Source: Bacteroidia bacterium (GTDB lineage Bacteria > Bacteroidota > Bacteroidia > J057 > JADKCL01). Taken from it: 64,000 nucleotides of DNA. Below the pieces are notes generated by a model, which ran no database searches, had not been told where the DNA came from, and saw only the letters and a program-made list of their open reading frames with translations. Below, piece after piece: positions 15,900 to 24,410 of this stretch. The DNA lies in contig JACJYV010000008.1 of NCBI GenBank assembly GCA_020635905.1, positions 310,001 through 374,000 on the forward strand, in the 5' to 3' direction. The position numbers and the translations under genes were made by a program. Positions within the stretch are counted from its first letter, which is position 1. Every line of letters begins with the position of its first letter.

Positions 15900-15973
15900 T
15901 ATGGAGAAAGGAGGATGCAGCGGGGATTCTGGTTGAATGATGCGTGCAAGAAGTTAGGAAAAGGCGGGGAGAA

Positions 15974-16471
15974 TTAAAATCTAAACTCCTTCAATTGTTC
16001 GCTTTTTCCCAGCCGGGCCGAGGTTTTTTCTTCCTCTGACAGCTTCAGATGGACGATATTCATCTGGTCGTCGAAGATTTCGGTCAGCAGACTGGTTTCA
16101 AAATCCAGGGCAAGCGGTTTTTCGCCCACGGGTATTTCCATGTAAATCCAGATGGCTTCCTCGTCGGTCTCCTTGCCCACAAAATCCATGGGCAGCCATT
16201 CTCCCCCGGCTTTGATGCGGGTGGTTTTGATCAGGTAATTTTTCAGGAAGGGATTGGAGGAAGATGATTCAAAATCCAGACCCGCGGCCGCCCAGTTTTT
16301 CAGGGCTGTGTGCATGTCATCCAGAAAGACCTTGACCGTCAGTTCGAGGGTTTTGTTTTCGGGATTATACTCCAGCTGAAAAACAGAAACATGATAGGGA
16401 TGCGCCTGGAGTACGCCGAGGCCCAGGGTCCAGAACAGAAGCAGTAACAGGAAGGATTTTCCGGATTTCAT
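15974..16471 (-). CDS. DUF6702 family secreted protein (165 aa)
   Basis: The signal peptide ends VLQAHPYHVSVFQLEYN, where HP[FY]HVSV is the family hallmark directly after cleavage. It continues TLELTVKVFLDDMHTAL and ends EKTSARLGKSEQLKEFRF. DUF6702 members are small periplasmic or outer-membrane-associated proteins of unknown function, common in Bacteroidota. The gene is upstream of the cyclase gene on the same strand (74 bp apart), so co-transcription is possible. Confidence 0.82.
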   Translation of the reverse strand: MKSGKSFLLLLLFWTLGLGVLQAHPYHVSVFQLEYNPENKTLELTVKVFLDDMHTALKNWAAAGLDFESSSSNPFLKNYLIKTTRIKAGGEWLPMDFVGKETDEEAIWIYMEIPVGEKPLALDFETSLLTEIFDDQMNIVHLKLSEEEKTSARLGKSEQLKEFRF

Positions 16472-16780
16472 GTTGCGAAGATGTCAATTTTCATGAAACC
16501 CTCCAAAAAGGGTGAAATTGCGTCCAACAATCCCTTTTTCCCAAAATCACCATTTACGATTTATCATTCACCTATATATCAACAAATTAAGCAAATAATA
16601 TCCCCAAATAAGGCCCCTTTATGGCTACATCTAAATTTTTAGATGACAAACACGTAGTTTTTCGAAAAAACGCCCTTTCCAGCGATCTGAGAAAAAATTT
16701 CGCCAAAAAGTGACCGCTTATGTCCCAAAAGCTACCGCTTATAAAACGGTGCCAACTTTTTATTTCCACTCATTTTACCT
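16472..16780. other. AT-rich intergenic stretch, no gene
   Basis: No credible coding sequence is present. The short direct repeat ACCGCTTAT occurs twice at about 16711-16742. This part precedes the candidate small RNA. Confidence 0.4.
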
Positions 16781-16935
16781 TAGCAAAATAATTCTTGAGA
16801 CATGTTGATCCACCATAAAGACGGAGCTGAATTGCAACCTTTTCCTAGATAGCTGAGAACCTGTAGCCTGGATCATTGGCATTTCACGTTGCCGTTCAAG
16901 GGCCCCTTCGGTTTCCGGAGGGGCCTCGTCTTTTT
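16781..16935 (+). ncRNA. candidate small RNA with its own terminator
   Basis: A plus-strand terminator (16901-16935) lies here with no plus-strand gene upstream for 3.5 kb. Upstream is a possible long-range stem: TGATCCA (16806-16812) pairs with TGGATCA (16869-16875). Just before the region is TACCTTAG, a near match to the -7 box. The transcript would be roughly 110-150 nt. It matches no RNA family that I can name; 6S RNA and SRP RNA signatures were looked for and not found. The boundaries are approximate. Confidence 0.4.
16901..16935 (+). terminator. Rho-independent terminator, plus strand
   Basis: GGCCCCTTCGG (16901-16911) pairs with CCGGAGGGGCC (16915-16925) with one G-T pair and a 3-nt loop, followed by TCGTCTTTTT. 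The polarity is plus-strand, whereas both flanking genes are on the minus strand. Confidence 0.8.
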
Positions 16936-16965
16936 AACGAATTGGAATCAGGGAATTTACCTCGC

Positions 16966-19341
16966 TCAGAACCTCACCACTTTCAGGGTCAGGGAGGTTT
17001 CCTGATTGATCAGGCGGATAAAGTAGATGCCGGGAGCCACACCTGCCAGCATCTGTGGCAGGGCCAGATTGAGCGCAGCGGCTTCGCCTTGCAGTTCACC
17101 CAGCAACCTGCCTTCGGCAGTCATGACCCGCCCCAGGACTTTGCCTGTGGCCTGGATATTCAGCTGCAGTTCACTGCCGCTGGAAGGATTGGGCCAGGCC
17201 ACAGCCGACAAGGTTCCCGTGAGATCTTTCAGAATCTCCACCGTGCCCAGGTCGCTTTCCTGCCCATCCTGATCGACCTGGATCAGGCGATAAAAGGACA
17301 GCCCCAGCGGGGTCTCAACGTCCTCAAAGGAGTAACTGGCCCGATCGGGTTGATTGCGGCTTTCGATGAAAGTAATTGGGGTGAAATCTTCACCCGTTTG
17401 CCGTCTTTCCAGGCGGTAGCCGCGGCTGGCATACTCAGAGGAAATTTCCCAATGAAGCTCAGCATTGCCAGTTGGGAGCAATTCCCCGGCAAAACTTTCC
17501 AGCTTTACGGGCAGGGGATTGGAGGCCAAAGCAATGGCAAAATCTGAAAAGGCCGTCAGGCCGTTGCGGGCGCAGGTCACCACCCCGCCAGCTTCCGTGA
17601 AGAAGTTGTGGGTGCCGGGATTGGCCCAGGCGCTGCCCGAATTGGGCCGTTTGACATTGATATACCTGTTAGCCAACCCATTGGTATAGCCCCTTTCGTA
17701 CAAGGTCAGGTTATAACTGCCGAGGAAAATTCCGCCGGGAGTCATGGTCCAGATGCCTCCGTTCAGCAGGTTATTATACAGGAAACCCGCCTCTGTAACC
17801 GAAGGTGCCGCCCCGGTCAAGGTGGAGGTAAAGGAGGCATCCAGAAAGCCAATTGGACCGGGATTGAAGAAATCAATGTGTGCCAACTCGTAATTGGAAG
17901 CCGTTCCCACCGGAAAATCATAGCCAAAAGGCCCTGCACCCGACTGAATGTCGCGACGCAGATTGCCATTGACGTAGCTGCTGGTACTGTGATTGAATAT
18001 GGATCCCGTGGCAGAATTGCTCACATAAACCAGATTGGTCGAGGTATTGATCAGGCCGCTGGTCAGGTCCAGACTGCCAAACACAGTAATATCCTGTAGG
18101 AGATTTACCCCACCCGAAGACTTGTCCACCACCAGATCGTAATAGCCTTCATCCTGAAAAGTGGTCACGCTGATGGATTGGTTGCCCGTTCCAACCAGGT
18201 GCACGGTGGATTCTCCTTCCAGAAAATCCGCGTTATCCGTATTATTGGTCCAGTTGCCATAGAGGTAAATTTCCCCGTCGGGCGTGCCTGCAAATCCATC
18301 GTCAAAGTTGAAAATCTGGGAGCCCGGGTCTGCGCTGATGGCCAGGTCGCGGTGCACATTCAATACGCGGTCGTTGCTGCCCTGGGCCTGGAAAAACATC
18401 CCGTTGCCGGTCAGGGTGAGATCGCGGCAATGGGCGCTGTCGCCGGGTTGCAGCACGATGCTGTTATTGGCCGTGGAGGCAGGGAAAAGTGCATCAATAT
18501 CCAGATCAGGCACCCGGTAATTGTCCCAGTTGGCGCAATTGAACCAGTCTGTGTCCACATTTCCCGTCCAGACGCTTTGATTCAGCCCTGAGGTAATGGT
18601 AAAAGGCCCGGTGGGAGAAGGAAATGTAATGGTATTGTCTGTGTCCCAGTTGGCGGGATTGGTAAGCGCATCCACCATTTGCCCCAGCGAACCCGATTTG
18701 GGCGCGGAATTTTTATAGCTGTAATTGTCGATGTGGGCAAATCCGTTATTATAGCAGGCAAGTTGGGGAGGAAGGCGGGAACAGGATGTGGTATTGCATG
18801 ATCCACTCAAAAGTTCCCAGGGTTTGGCGTTGAATCCCCAGATAAACGTGCCGGTCAGAAACGCGTCGTGGCTGCTGCCGGGCACCGTTCCGTTATTCCA
18901 GGTGCCCTGCATGATGAAAATTCCATCTCCCGAGGCAGTAAACTGGTCAAATTTGAAGGGCGGCACGGCAAAGGTATTGGTGGCCACCATGGTATGGATA
19001 AAATTGGAAGGGGTGGTGTAGGGCGGCGGACCGCTGCCGTCGTAGGTGATCACCGTTCCCGCAGGGATGGTGGAGCCGGTCACTTCCAGCTCAAGCACTT
19101 CTTCAGAATTGGAAAAAAGGCCTGTGGCCACGTTATTGAGAGCTCCGCGCTCGTAGCCATTGTCTGTAAAGAGAATCTTCGTTCCCACGGTCAGGTCCAC
19201 AAACGTGACGAACGCCCACACGTCGGGCGCGTCTGAATTCATGGTGACCACGGCCAGGTCGCCGGGCTTGAGTACGGTTTGGGAAAAGAGAAACAAGGGG
19301 AAAAAACTGCTTAGAAAGATCAGTGTGTAAACTTGCTTCAT
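16966..19341 (-). CDS. large secreted T9SS protein with GDLAVV N-terminal domain (791 aa)
   Basis: The signal peptide (MKQVYTLIFLSSFFPLFLFSQ) is followed by LKPGDLAVVTMNSDAPDVW and VDLTVGTKILFTDNGYERG, a domain often found at the start of Bacteroidota surface proteins. The middle (about 270-560) is repetitive beta structure typical of adhesins, with WTGNVDTDWFNCANWDNYRVP. Near 640 come ELHWEISSEYASRGYRLERR and other fibronectin-like strands, then a T9SS sorting domain (WPNPSSGSELQLNIQ ... APGIYFIRLI). No catalytic motif is seen. The ATG at 19341 begins the signal peptide and is preferred over one 15 codons upstream. Surface adhesion or matrix function is inferred. Confidence 0.85.
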   Translation of the reverse strand: MKQVYTLIFLSSFFPLFLFSQTVLKPGDLAVVTMNSDAPDVWAFVTFVDLTVGTKILFTDNGYERGALNNVATGLFSNSEEVLELEVTGSTIPAGTVITYDGSGPPPYTTPSNFIHTMVATNTFAVPPFKFDQFTASGDGIFIMQGTWNNGTVPGSSHDAFLTGTFIWGFNAKPWELLSGSCNTTSCSRLPPQLACYNNGFAHIDNYSYKNSAPKSGSLGQMVDALTNPANWDTDNTITFPSPTGPFTITSGLNQSVWTGNVDTDWFNCANWDNYRVPDLDIDALFPASTANNSIVLQPGDSAHCRDLTLTGNGMFFQAQGSNDRVLNVHRDLAISADPGSQIFNFDDGFAGTPDGEIYLYGNWTNNTDNADFLEGESTVHLVGTGNQSISVTTFQDEGYYDLVVDKSSGGVNLLQDITVFGSLDLTSGLINTSTNLVYVSNSATGSIFNHSTSSYVNGNLRRDIQSGAGPFGYDFPVGTASNYELAHIDFFNPGPIGFLDASFTSTLTGAAPSVTEAGFLYNNLLNGGIWTMTPGGIFLGSYNLTLYERGYTNGLANRYINVKRPNSGSAWANPGTHNFFTEAGGVVTCARNGLTAFSDFAIALASNPLPVKLESFAGELLPTGNAELHWEISSEYASRGYRLERRQTGEDFTPITFIESRNQPDRASYSFEDVETPLGLSFYRLIQVDQDGQESDLGTVEILKDLTGTLSAVAWPNPSSGSELQLNIQATGKVLGRVMTAEGRLLGELQGEAAALNLALPQMLAGVAPGIYFIRLINQETSLTLKVVRF

Positions 19342-19561
19342 GAAACTATGGTTAAGGTGCCGCAAACTTGGCACAAAATTAACCAAAAGAATTCAGGGAT
19401 GCGCTTTCCACATTTTATCAATTTGTTAAGAAATGGGGGGCCGGCGATAATTTTGGCTGAATTTGAATATAATTTTCCTGAAATTAGCCCCAAACGGCGT
19501 GCATTCCAACCCGGATAAAGCGCCCTGATGTTATTAGATTGTTGAAAAATTATTCCGAAAC

Positions 19562-19936
19562 ATGAAAACAGATTTGCCTGAAATCCAAACCACCCTGATC
19601 GATTTGCTTAAAGCCCAGGTTCCCCGTCTGAGAATCCGCATGGATGGCGAAAAAGGCTTTGAGGTTTGCGGCAAAAAGGAAACCATGCAGGGCAAACAAA
19701 AGGTGGACGGCTATTATTTTGCCACCGTGGTACCCAAACCGGGCGATGTGCGGTTTTACTTTTTTCCCATTTACACCCATCCCCAAAATTACCCTTCCCT
19801 CAGTCCCGAACTGAAAAAATGCCTGAAGGGCAAAAGCTGCTTTCACATCAAAAAGCTGGATGCGGCCATGGAGAAGGAGATCGGGGATATGATCCAGCTG
19901 GGGGTGGATTTGTACGATAAGGACGGGTTGATTTAA
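19562..19936 (+). CDS. DUF1801-like protein (124 aa)
   Basis: The small soluble protein begins MKTDLPEIQTTLIDLLKAQVPRL. It contains GYYFATVVPKPGDVRFYFFPIYTHP and ends with SCFHIKKLDAAMEKEIGDMIQLGVDLYDKDG. The strand arrangement, the hydrophobic FYFFPIY strand and the CFHIKK block resemble DUF1801 (YdhG/YdeI-like, 'iron-chaperone-like fold') proteins. The substrate is unknown. It is monocistronic and followed by repeat copy C. Confidence 0.6.
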   Translation: MKTDLPEIQTTLIDLLKAQVPRLRIRMDGEKGFEVCGKKETMQGKQKVDGYYFATVVPKPGDVRFYFFPIYTHPQNYPSLSPELKKCLKGKSCFHIKKLDAAMEKEIGDMIQLGVDLYDKDGLI

Positions 19937-19971
19937 GGGGTTGGGATTTAGGTTTTAGGTTTTGGGGGATT

Positions 19972-20165
19972 GGTATCGCAGAGTGCGCGAAGGGGTGTTT
20001 TCCCTCGTTTCGTGGGTTGCAGGGTGCAAAGGACCCAAAGCTACATTTCAAATAAAAACGTTCAGCTTTGCGTACCGAACGCATTCGGTATTTGCCATAG
20101 CAGCCAACGTAATCCCGAAAGCATTCGGGAGGGCACCATAAACTTCGCGACCTTTGCGTAACCCA
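19972..20165 (-). repeat. intergenic repeat family, copy C (inverted), with two palindromes
   Basis: This copy is the reverse complement of copies A and B. The order on the plus strand is GGGGTGTTTTCCCTCGTTTC and GTGGGTTG, then TACCGAACGCATTCGGTA (20073-20090), then ACGTAA and TCCCGAAAGCATTCGGGA (20113-20130), then CTTCGCGACCTTTGCG. It fills most of the 318-bp gap before the PNGase F-like gene. It shows that the family is found in both orientations. Confidence 0.75.
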
Positions 20166-20254
20166 ACCCATCCAGGATTCCCCACCACATAATTCCAAAT
20201 GCCCCCGTGATTTCCTAACTTGCAGGAGGTTAAAGGATTTTGGAAAGGATAGTT

Positions 20255-23200
20255 ATGAAAAAGTTAAGGCTATTGTTTTGGGGCTGTTCCATTGCATTTC
20301 TGGGGATGCTCTTTCTCCCCGATCTGGCCCGGGCGCAGGACACCACCTGGGTACAAACCCTGAAATTCACAGACATCACCAAACGCCGTGGGAAATGGGT
20401 TTTTCCGCCTGCCACCAAGGAATTCAGGAAAATTCTCATGTACTACACCCTGAAGTGCGACGTCAAAACCACCCATGACCAATATCCGTGTGGCGAATGG
20501 GATTACCTGACTTACAACCAGATCTACGATCCGCGCGGCATTCTTGACTCCACTTACATGAGCCAGGTGAAGTTCAAAGTGGGTAACAGCGCACCTGATT
20601 CCCTCCAGATTGCCTGGAATCCCGTTTATTCCTACACCCGTGAGTGGCAGTATTTTCAGGTAAATACTGCCACGCTTTCCTTTGACAGTACCCTGGTAGG
20701 CACAGGCAACGGAAGCCAGCCCCAACCTTTTCAATCCTCCGAGCAATCGGGCAAGGCCCAGTTTTTGTGGCGGGCCAGCGAACTGGCCTCGGCCGGGCTC
20801 ACGGCAGGTGCCATCAGCGGACTCAGACTCGACCTGAGCAGCCTGGGTTCCACCCTCAAAAACCTCGAAATCCGTCTCAAACACACCACCCTCGACTCCC
20901 TGACGCCCTACACCGCGGTGACCGGCCTGGATCTGGCTTACCGCGTCAATACCACTTTTAGCGCCTCAGGCTGGAACAGCCTTCAGTTTACCCAGCCCTT
21001 TGTGTGGAACGGAGCCGATAATATCGTGGTTGAATTCAGCTTTGATGCCCTGGCGGGCGGAACGGACAATGAAGTGCGCACCAGCACCACCACCTTCCCT
21101 TCGGGAATTTTCAGCTCAGGGCTCGATTATGCCCTGGATTTTACGGGCGGCGGCCGCTTTCTGAATCTGGGCAAGGATCCCCAGGTCACTGGCAATGCGC
21201 CCCGCACCATTGAGGCCTGGGCCTATACCCGCGCCTTTAATAATGGCGGACTTTTTCAGGCGGGCGCCACGGGCAGCACGGCCAAAGATTTTTCCCTCCG
21301 TACCAACACCACGGCCAACAGTTGGCGGGTGCAGTGCTGGGGAGCCCCCGATTTTGACGTGACCCTGGCGGGCAGCCAGAATAGCTGGCACCATTTTGCC
21401 GTCACCTACGACGGTAGCACCACCCGCCTCTATTACGACGGGGCCCTGGCGGGTTCGAAAAATTATCCCCTCAATACCACGGCCCACGACCTCTGGATCG
21501 GCGACTGGAACGGCAGCTTTTTCAACGGTCTGGTGGATGAAATCCGCACCTGGGACACCGTGCTGAACGGCAATACCCTCAAAAACTGGATGCATCAGGA
21601 TTTATCCTCCTCCCACCCCCATTACAGCCATCTCAAAGGCCATTATCAACTGAACGAGGGCAGCGGGATTTTGGCCCAGGACGCATCCTTTAATAATAAT
21701 GCCGCTGGCCAGCTTTCGGGCCTGCCCTGGTGGGAAAGGATTCAGGGGAATGCCATTTTCAGGGGATTCACCCAAACTTCTGAACGACCCAATGTGATTT
21801 TTGAACAGGGCACCTATACTTCGTATCTGGATTCCATTGCGGTAATTGATTCCACTCTTCTCCCTCCTGCCATGGTGGTTTTGTATGAAAATCCCGCTAA
21901 TGGCACCCAGATTCCCGACAATGCATCCAACCATCCCAGCCTTCCCACGGATACACTGGTGGTCTGGCAGGCGGGGCAATACACTTACACTTACGACAAA
22001 AACAGCGGTCTGCCCATAGATTCCACCTGGATTGGCAGCGATTCCACCCTGTATCAGGATACGTTGGAGTGGTACAGCCCGCTATCTGTGTTTGAGATCG
22101 GGCGCTTTATTACCCCCTACGGCATCAACCTCGACCTGGGGCCCAATGGCTTCACCTGGATCTACGACGTGACGGATTATGCCCCCTTGCTGGTAGATAC
22201 GGTCGATTTCAGCGCGGGCAATCAGCAGGAACTGATCGACGTGAAATTTATGATGATTGAAGGCACGCCGCCCCACGATTTCAGACGCATCAGCAAGGTT
22301 TGGGGGGGAATGGCCTCACATTCCTACAAAAATCTCGACGACGACACAGACCTTTCTGCCGCGACCCACGATCTGGACCCTGCTGCTGAATATTTCAAGG
22401 TAAAAACCCGCCTGACTGGCCACGGCCATAACTCCAATGACGGGTCCTATCCCCACTGCTGCGAGTGGAAAGACAATACCCATTACCTGCTGGTGAATGG
22501 CCAGCAGGTCAAAAGCTGGCACATTTGGCAGGATCCACAGTGCGCCATGAACCCCGTGTATCCCCAGGGAGGCACCTGGCCCGGTCTGCGTGAAGGTTGG
22601 TGCCCGGGCGATCTGGTCAAAGAAACGGAAATCAATATCACCCCCTACGTGACCGGCAGCACCGTGACCCTCGATTACGACATTACCCCCGTGCCCTCCA
22701 ATAACCAGGGTATGGGTGGCGGAAATTACGTGGTGGCGGCCCATTTGCTGCAATTTGACGCGCCCAATCACACCCTCGACGCTGAAGTGTATGACATCAT
22801 CACGCCCAACAGTTGGGAGTATTATTCGCGCATGAATCCCATTTGCAACGAGCCCAAATTTATCCTGAGAAATGCAGGTTCAGGTACGCTGAACAGCGTG
22901 AAAGTGACCTACGGGGTGGAAGGCGGCAGTACTGAGCAATACACCTGGAACGGAAGTCTGGATTTTCTGGAAACCGCAGAAGTGGCCCTCCCTGTGCCAG
23001 ATGCGACCTTCTGGCAGGGAAATGGTGCGGGGAAATTCAACATTTCCCTCAGTCTGCCCAACGGTGGCACCGACCAGTACAGCGACAACGACACCTACAC
23101 GGTGGAGTACAATCAGCCCGACACCCTGCCCGAGGACATTGTGATCTATTTCAAAACCAACAGTCGTCCCCAGGAGAATATTTACACCCTCAAGGACATG

Positions 23201-23725
23201 GCTGGCAACATCATCATCGAGCGCAAAAATCTCCTGCCTGAGTGGTATTATTACGATACCCTGCACCTGACCGGCGGTTGCTACACCCTGGAAATGACGG
23301 ATTCTGAAAAGGATGGCATTTCCTATTGGGCTGATCCCGCGGCGGGTACGGGCCTGTTCAGGATTTACGGAGCACAGGGTGGACTGTATAAGGCATTTTT
23401 GTCTGAATTTGGTTACAAACTGCATTATCCCTTCGTGGTGGGCACAGGAGTTTCGGTCAAAGAACCCCACCTGGATCAGGTATTTTCCGTCTATCCCAAT
23501 CCTAACGCAGGTAAATTCAATGTGGAAGTAATGGGCCTGCCGGGCGAATTCAGGCTGGAATTGGTCAATATGAAAGGGCAGGTGGTGCGGCAGGAAACGA
23601 TTACCAGCGGCGGAATTTTCCGCCGGGAATATGACCTGAGCAGGGAACCTGCGGGTATGTACGTGGTGCGCCTCAGCGACGGGGAAAATTCCTATGCCCG
23701 CAAAATCATGGTGCAAAATCAGTAG
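20255..23725 (+). CDS. secreted PNGase F-like protein interrupted by a LamG-containing insert, T9SS sorted (1156 aa)
   Basis: After a signal peptide (to about residue 27) comes YYTLKCDVKTTH..PCGEWDYLTY, which aligns with the PNGase F segment holding catalytic Asp60 (here D83). The family continues only at EIGRFITPY (614-622), then TGHGH, CCEWKDNTH (E737 aligns with Glu206) and GWCPGDLV. In PNGase F the first two blocks are about 17 residues apart; here they are separated by about 530, including a LamG/concanavalin domain (about 290-440). The segment that carries Glu118 in PNGase F (YTETW) is shortened and lacks the residue. A T9SS sorting domain (YPNPNAGKFNVEV...GMYVVRL) ends the protein. PNGase F hydrolyses N-glycan-Asn bonds; activity here is uncertain. 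ATG at 20255 follows a good Shine-Dalgarno-like AAAGGA. Confidence 0.88.
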   Translation: MKKLRLLFWGCSIAFLGMLFLPDLARAQDTTWVQTLKFTDITKRRGKWVFPPATKEFRKILMYYTLKCDVKTTHDQYPCGEWDYLTYNQIYDPRGILDSTYMSQVKFKVGNSAPDSLQIAWNPVYSYTREWQYFQVNTATLSFDSTLVGTGNGSQPQPFQSSEQSGKAQFLWRASELASAGLTAGAISGLRLDLSSLGSTLKNLEIRLKHTTLDSLTPYTAVTGLDLAYRVNTTFSASGWNSLQFTQPFVWNGADNIVVEFSFDALAGGTDNEVRTSTTTFPSGIFSSGLDYALDFTGGGRFLNLGKDPQVTGNAPRTIEAWAYTRAFNNGGLFQAGATGSTAKDFSLRTNTTANSWRVQCWGAPDFDVTLAGSQNSWHHFAVTYDGSTTRLYYDGALAGSKNYPLNTTAHDLWIGDWNGSFFNGLVDEIRTWDTVLNGNTLKNWMHQDLSSSHPHYSHLKGHYQLNEGSGILAQDASFNNNAAGQLSGLPWWERIQGNAIFRGFTQTSERPNVIFEQGTYTSYLDSIAVIDSTLLPPAMVVLYENPANGTQIPDNASNHPSLPTDTLVVWQAGQYTYTYDKNSGLPIDSTWIGSDSTLYQDTLEWYSPLSVFEIGRFITPYGINLDLGPNGFTWIYDVTDYAPLLVDTVDFSAGNQQELIDVKFMMIEGTPPHDFRRISKVWGGMASHSYKNLDDDTDLSAATHDLDPAAEYFKVKTRLTGHGHNSNDGSYPHCCEWKDNTHYLLVNGQQVKSWHIWQDPQCAMNPVYPQGGTWPGLREGWCPGDLVKETEINITPYVTGSTVTLDYDITPVPSNNQGMGGGNYVVAAHLLQFDAPNHTLDAEVYDIITPNSWEYYSRMNPICNEPKFILRNAGSGTLNSVKVTYGVEGGSTEQYTWNGSLDFLETAEVALPVPDATFWQGNGAGKFNISLSLPNGGTDQYSDNDTYTVEYNQPDTLPEDIVIYFKTNSRPQENIYTLKDMAGNIIIERKNLLPEWYYYDTLHLTGGCYTLEMTDSEKDGISYWADPAAGTGLFRIYGAQGGLYKAFLSEFGYKLHYPFVVGTGVSVKEPHLDQVFSVYPNPNAGKFNVEVMGLPGEFRLELVNMKGQVVRQETITSGGIFRREYDLSREPAGMYVVRLSDGENSYARKIMVQNQ

Positions 23726-23735
23726 GGTAAGCCCC

Positions 23736-24410
23736 TTATTTTACCCCTACCACCAGCATACTCAGTTCCTTTTTTCCGGGATTTTTCAGCGAAAAATCCC
23801 ATGAGGGGCCGGTCCAGACCAAGGAACCCTGCTTTTGCAGGGTATTCCAGGGCATGCCTTCCAGCTTCACTTTGGATTCCACCTCAGCCAGATTCACGAT
23901 CAAAACTGCCTGATTGAAATTGAGTTTTTGCTTCTTGTGGGGGGGAATCACAACCTGCCAGACCACAAATTCCTTGCTCAGGTGCAATTCATTGGTTTTC
24001 ACAGGCTCACGTTCCAGATTGCGGGAAAGACCGGGGGGATTGAGATTTTCGACCGCCAAAACCTTCAACTTTTCAGTACCCACGTTGGCAATGCGATGGG
24101 TAAAAGGATGCTCGTGGTAATCAGGATACTCAAGGTGAAAACCTGTTTTCAATTCCACCGTCCTGCCCTCCTCACCCGGCGATTGGAGCCACATTTGGGT
24201 GCCGTTCAGGGTGTAAAACCACATGTTGTGGGCATGTACATGGAAAGCAGAGGTGTCGCCGGGCTCCATTTCCAGATTGATCACCCGGATGTAGTCGGGA
24301 ATAGTGAGCACGGGCTGGTGAAAGGGCTCTTCGTGCATGGGAATCTGGGCCTCAACCCGGCCCAGGCAACCCAAAAACAGCAATCCAATCAACCAAATGC
24401 GAAATCCCAT
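23736..24410 (-). CDS. secreted cupin-domain protein (224 aa)
   Basis: Signal peptide MGFRIWLIGLLFLGCLGRVEAQ, then VINLEMEPGDTSAFHVHAHNMWFYTLNG and YHEHPFTHRIANVG, which are the two cupin motifs with His residues that would bind a metal. The C-terminal half is a second, degenerate beta domain. The start ATG at 24408-24410 shares one base with the TGA of the upstream CNNM-CBS gene (TGATG), which fixes the start and indicates translational coupling. The substrate is unknown; the location is probably periplasmic. Confidence 0.8.
   Translation of the reverse strand: MGFRIWLIGLLFLGCLGRVEAQIPMHEEPFHQPVLTIPDYIRVINLEMEPGDTSAFHVHAHNMWFYTLNGTQMWLQSPGEEGRTVELKTGFHLEYPDYHEHPFTHRIANVGTEKLKVLAVENLNPPGLSRNLEREPVKTNELHLSKEFVVWQVVIPPHKKQKLNFNQAVLIVNLAEVESKVKLEGMPWNTLQKQGSLVWTGPSWDFSLKNPGKKELSMLVVGVK

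Noticed and set aside
16587..16769. 60-codon minus-strand ORF
   Set aside because: No signal, no start context, unusual composition, no paralogue; treated as chance.
16781..16935. 6S RNA or SRP RNA
   Set aside because: No 6S bulge structure or GGAAGCA-type SRP core could be recognised, so the RNA candidate stays unnamed.
23722..23752. Bidirectional terminator between the PNGase F-like and cupin genes
   Set aside because: GTAGGG and CCCTAC arms are present but interrupted and lack a clean T-run; too weak to call.
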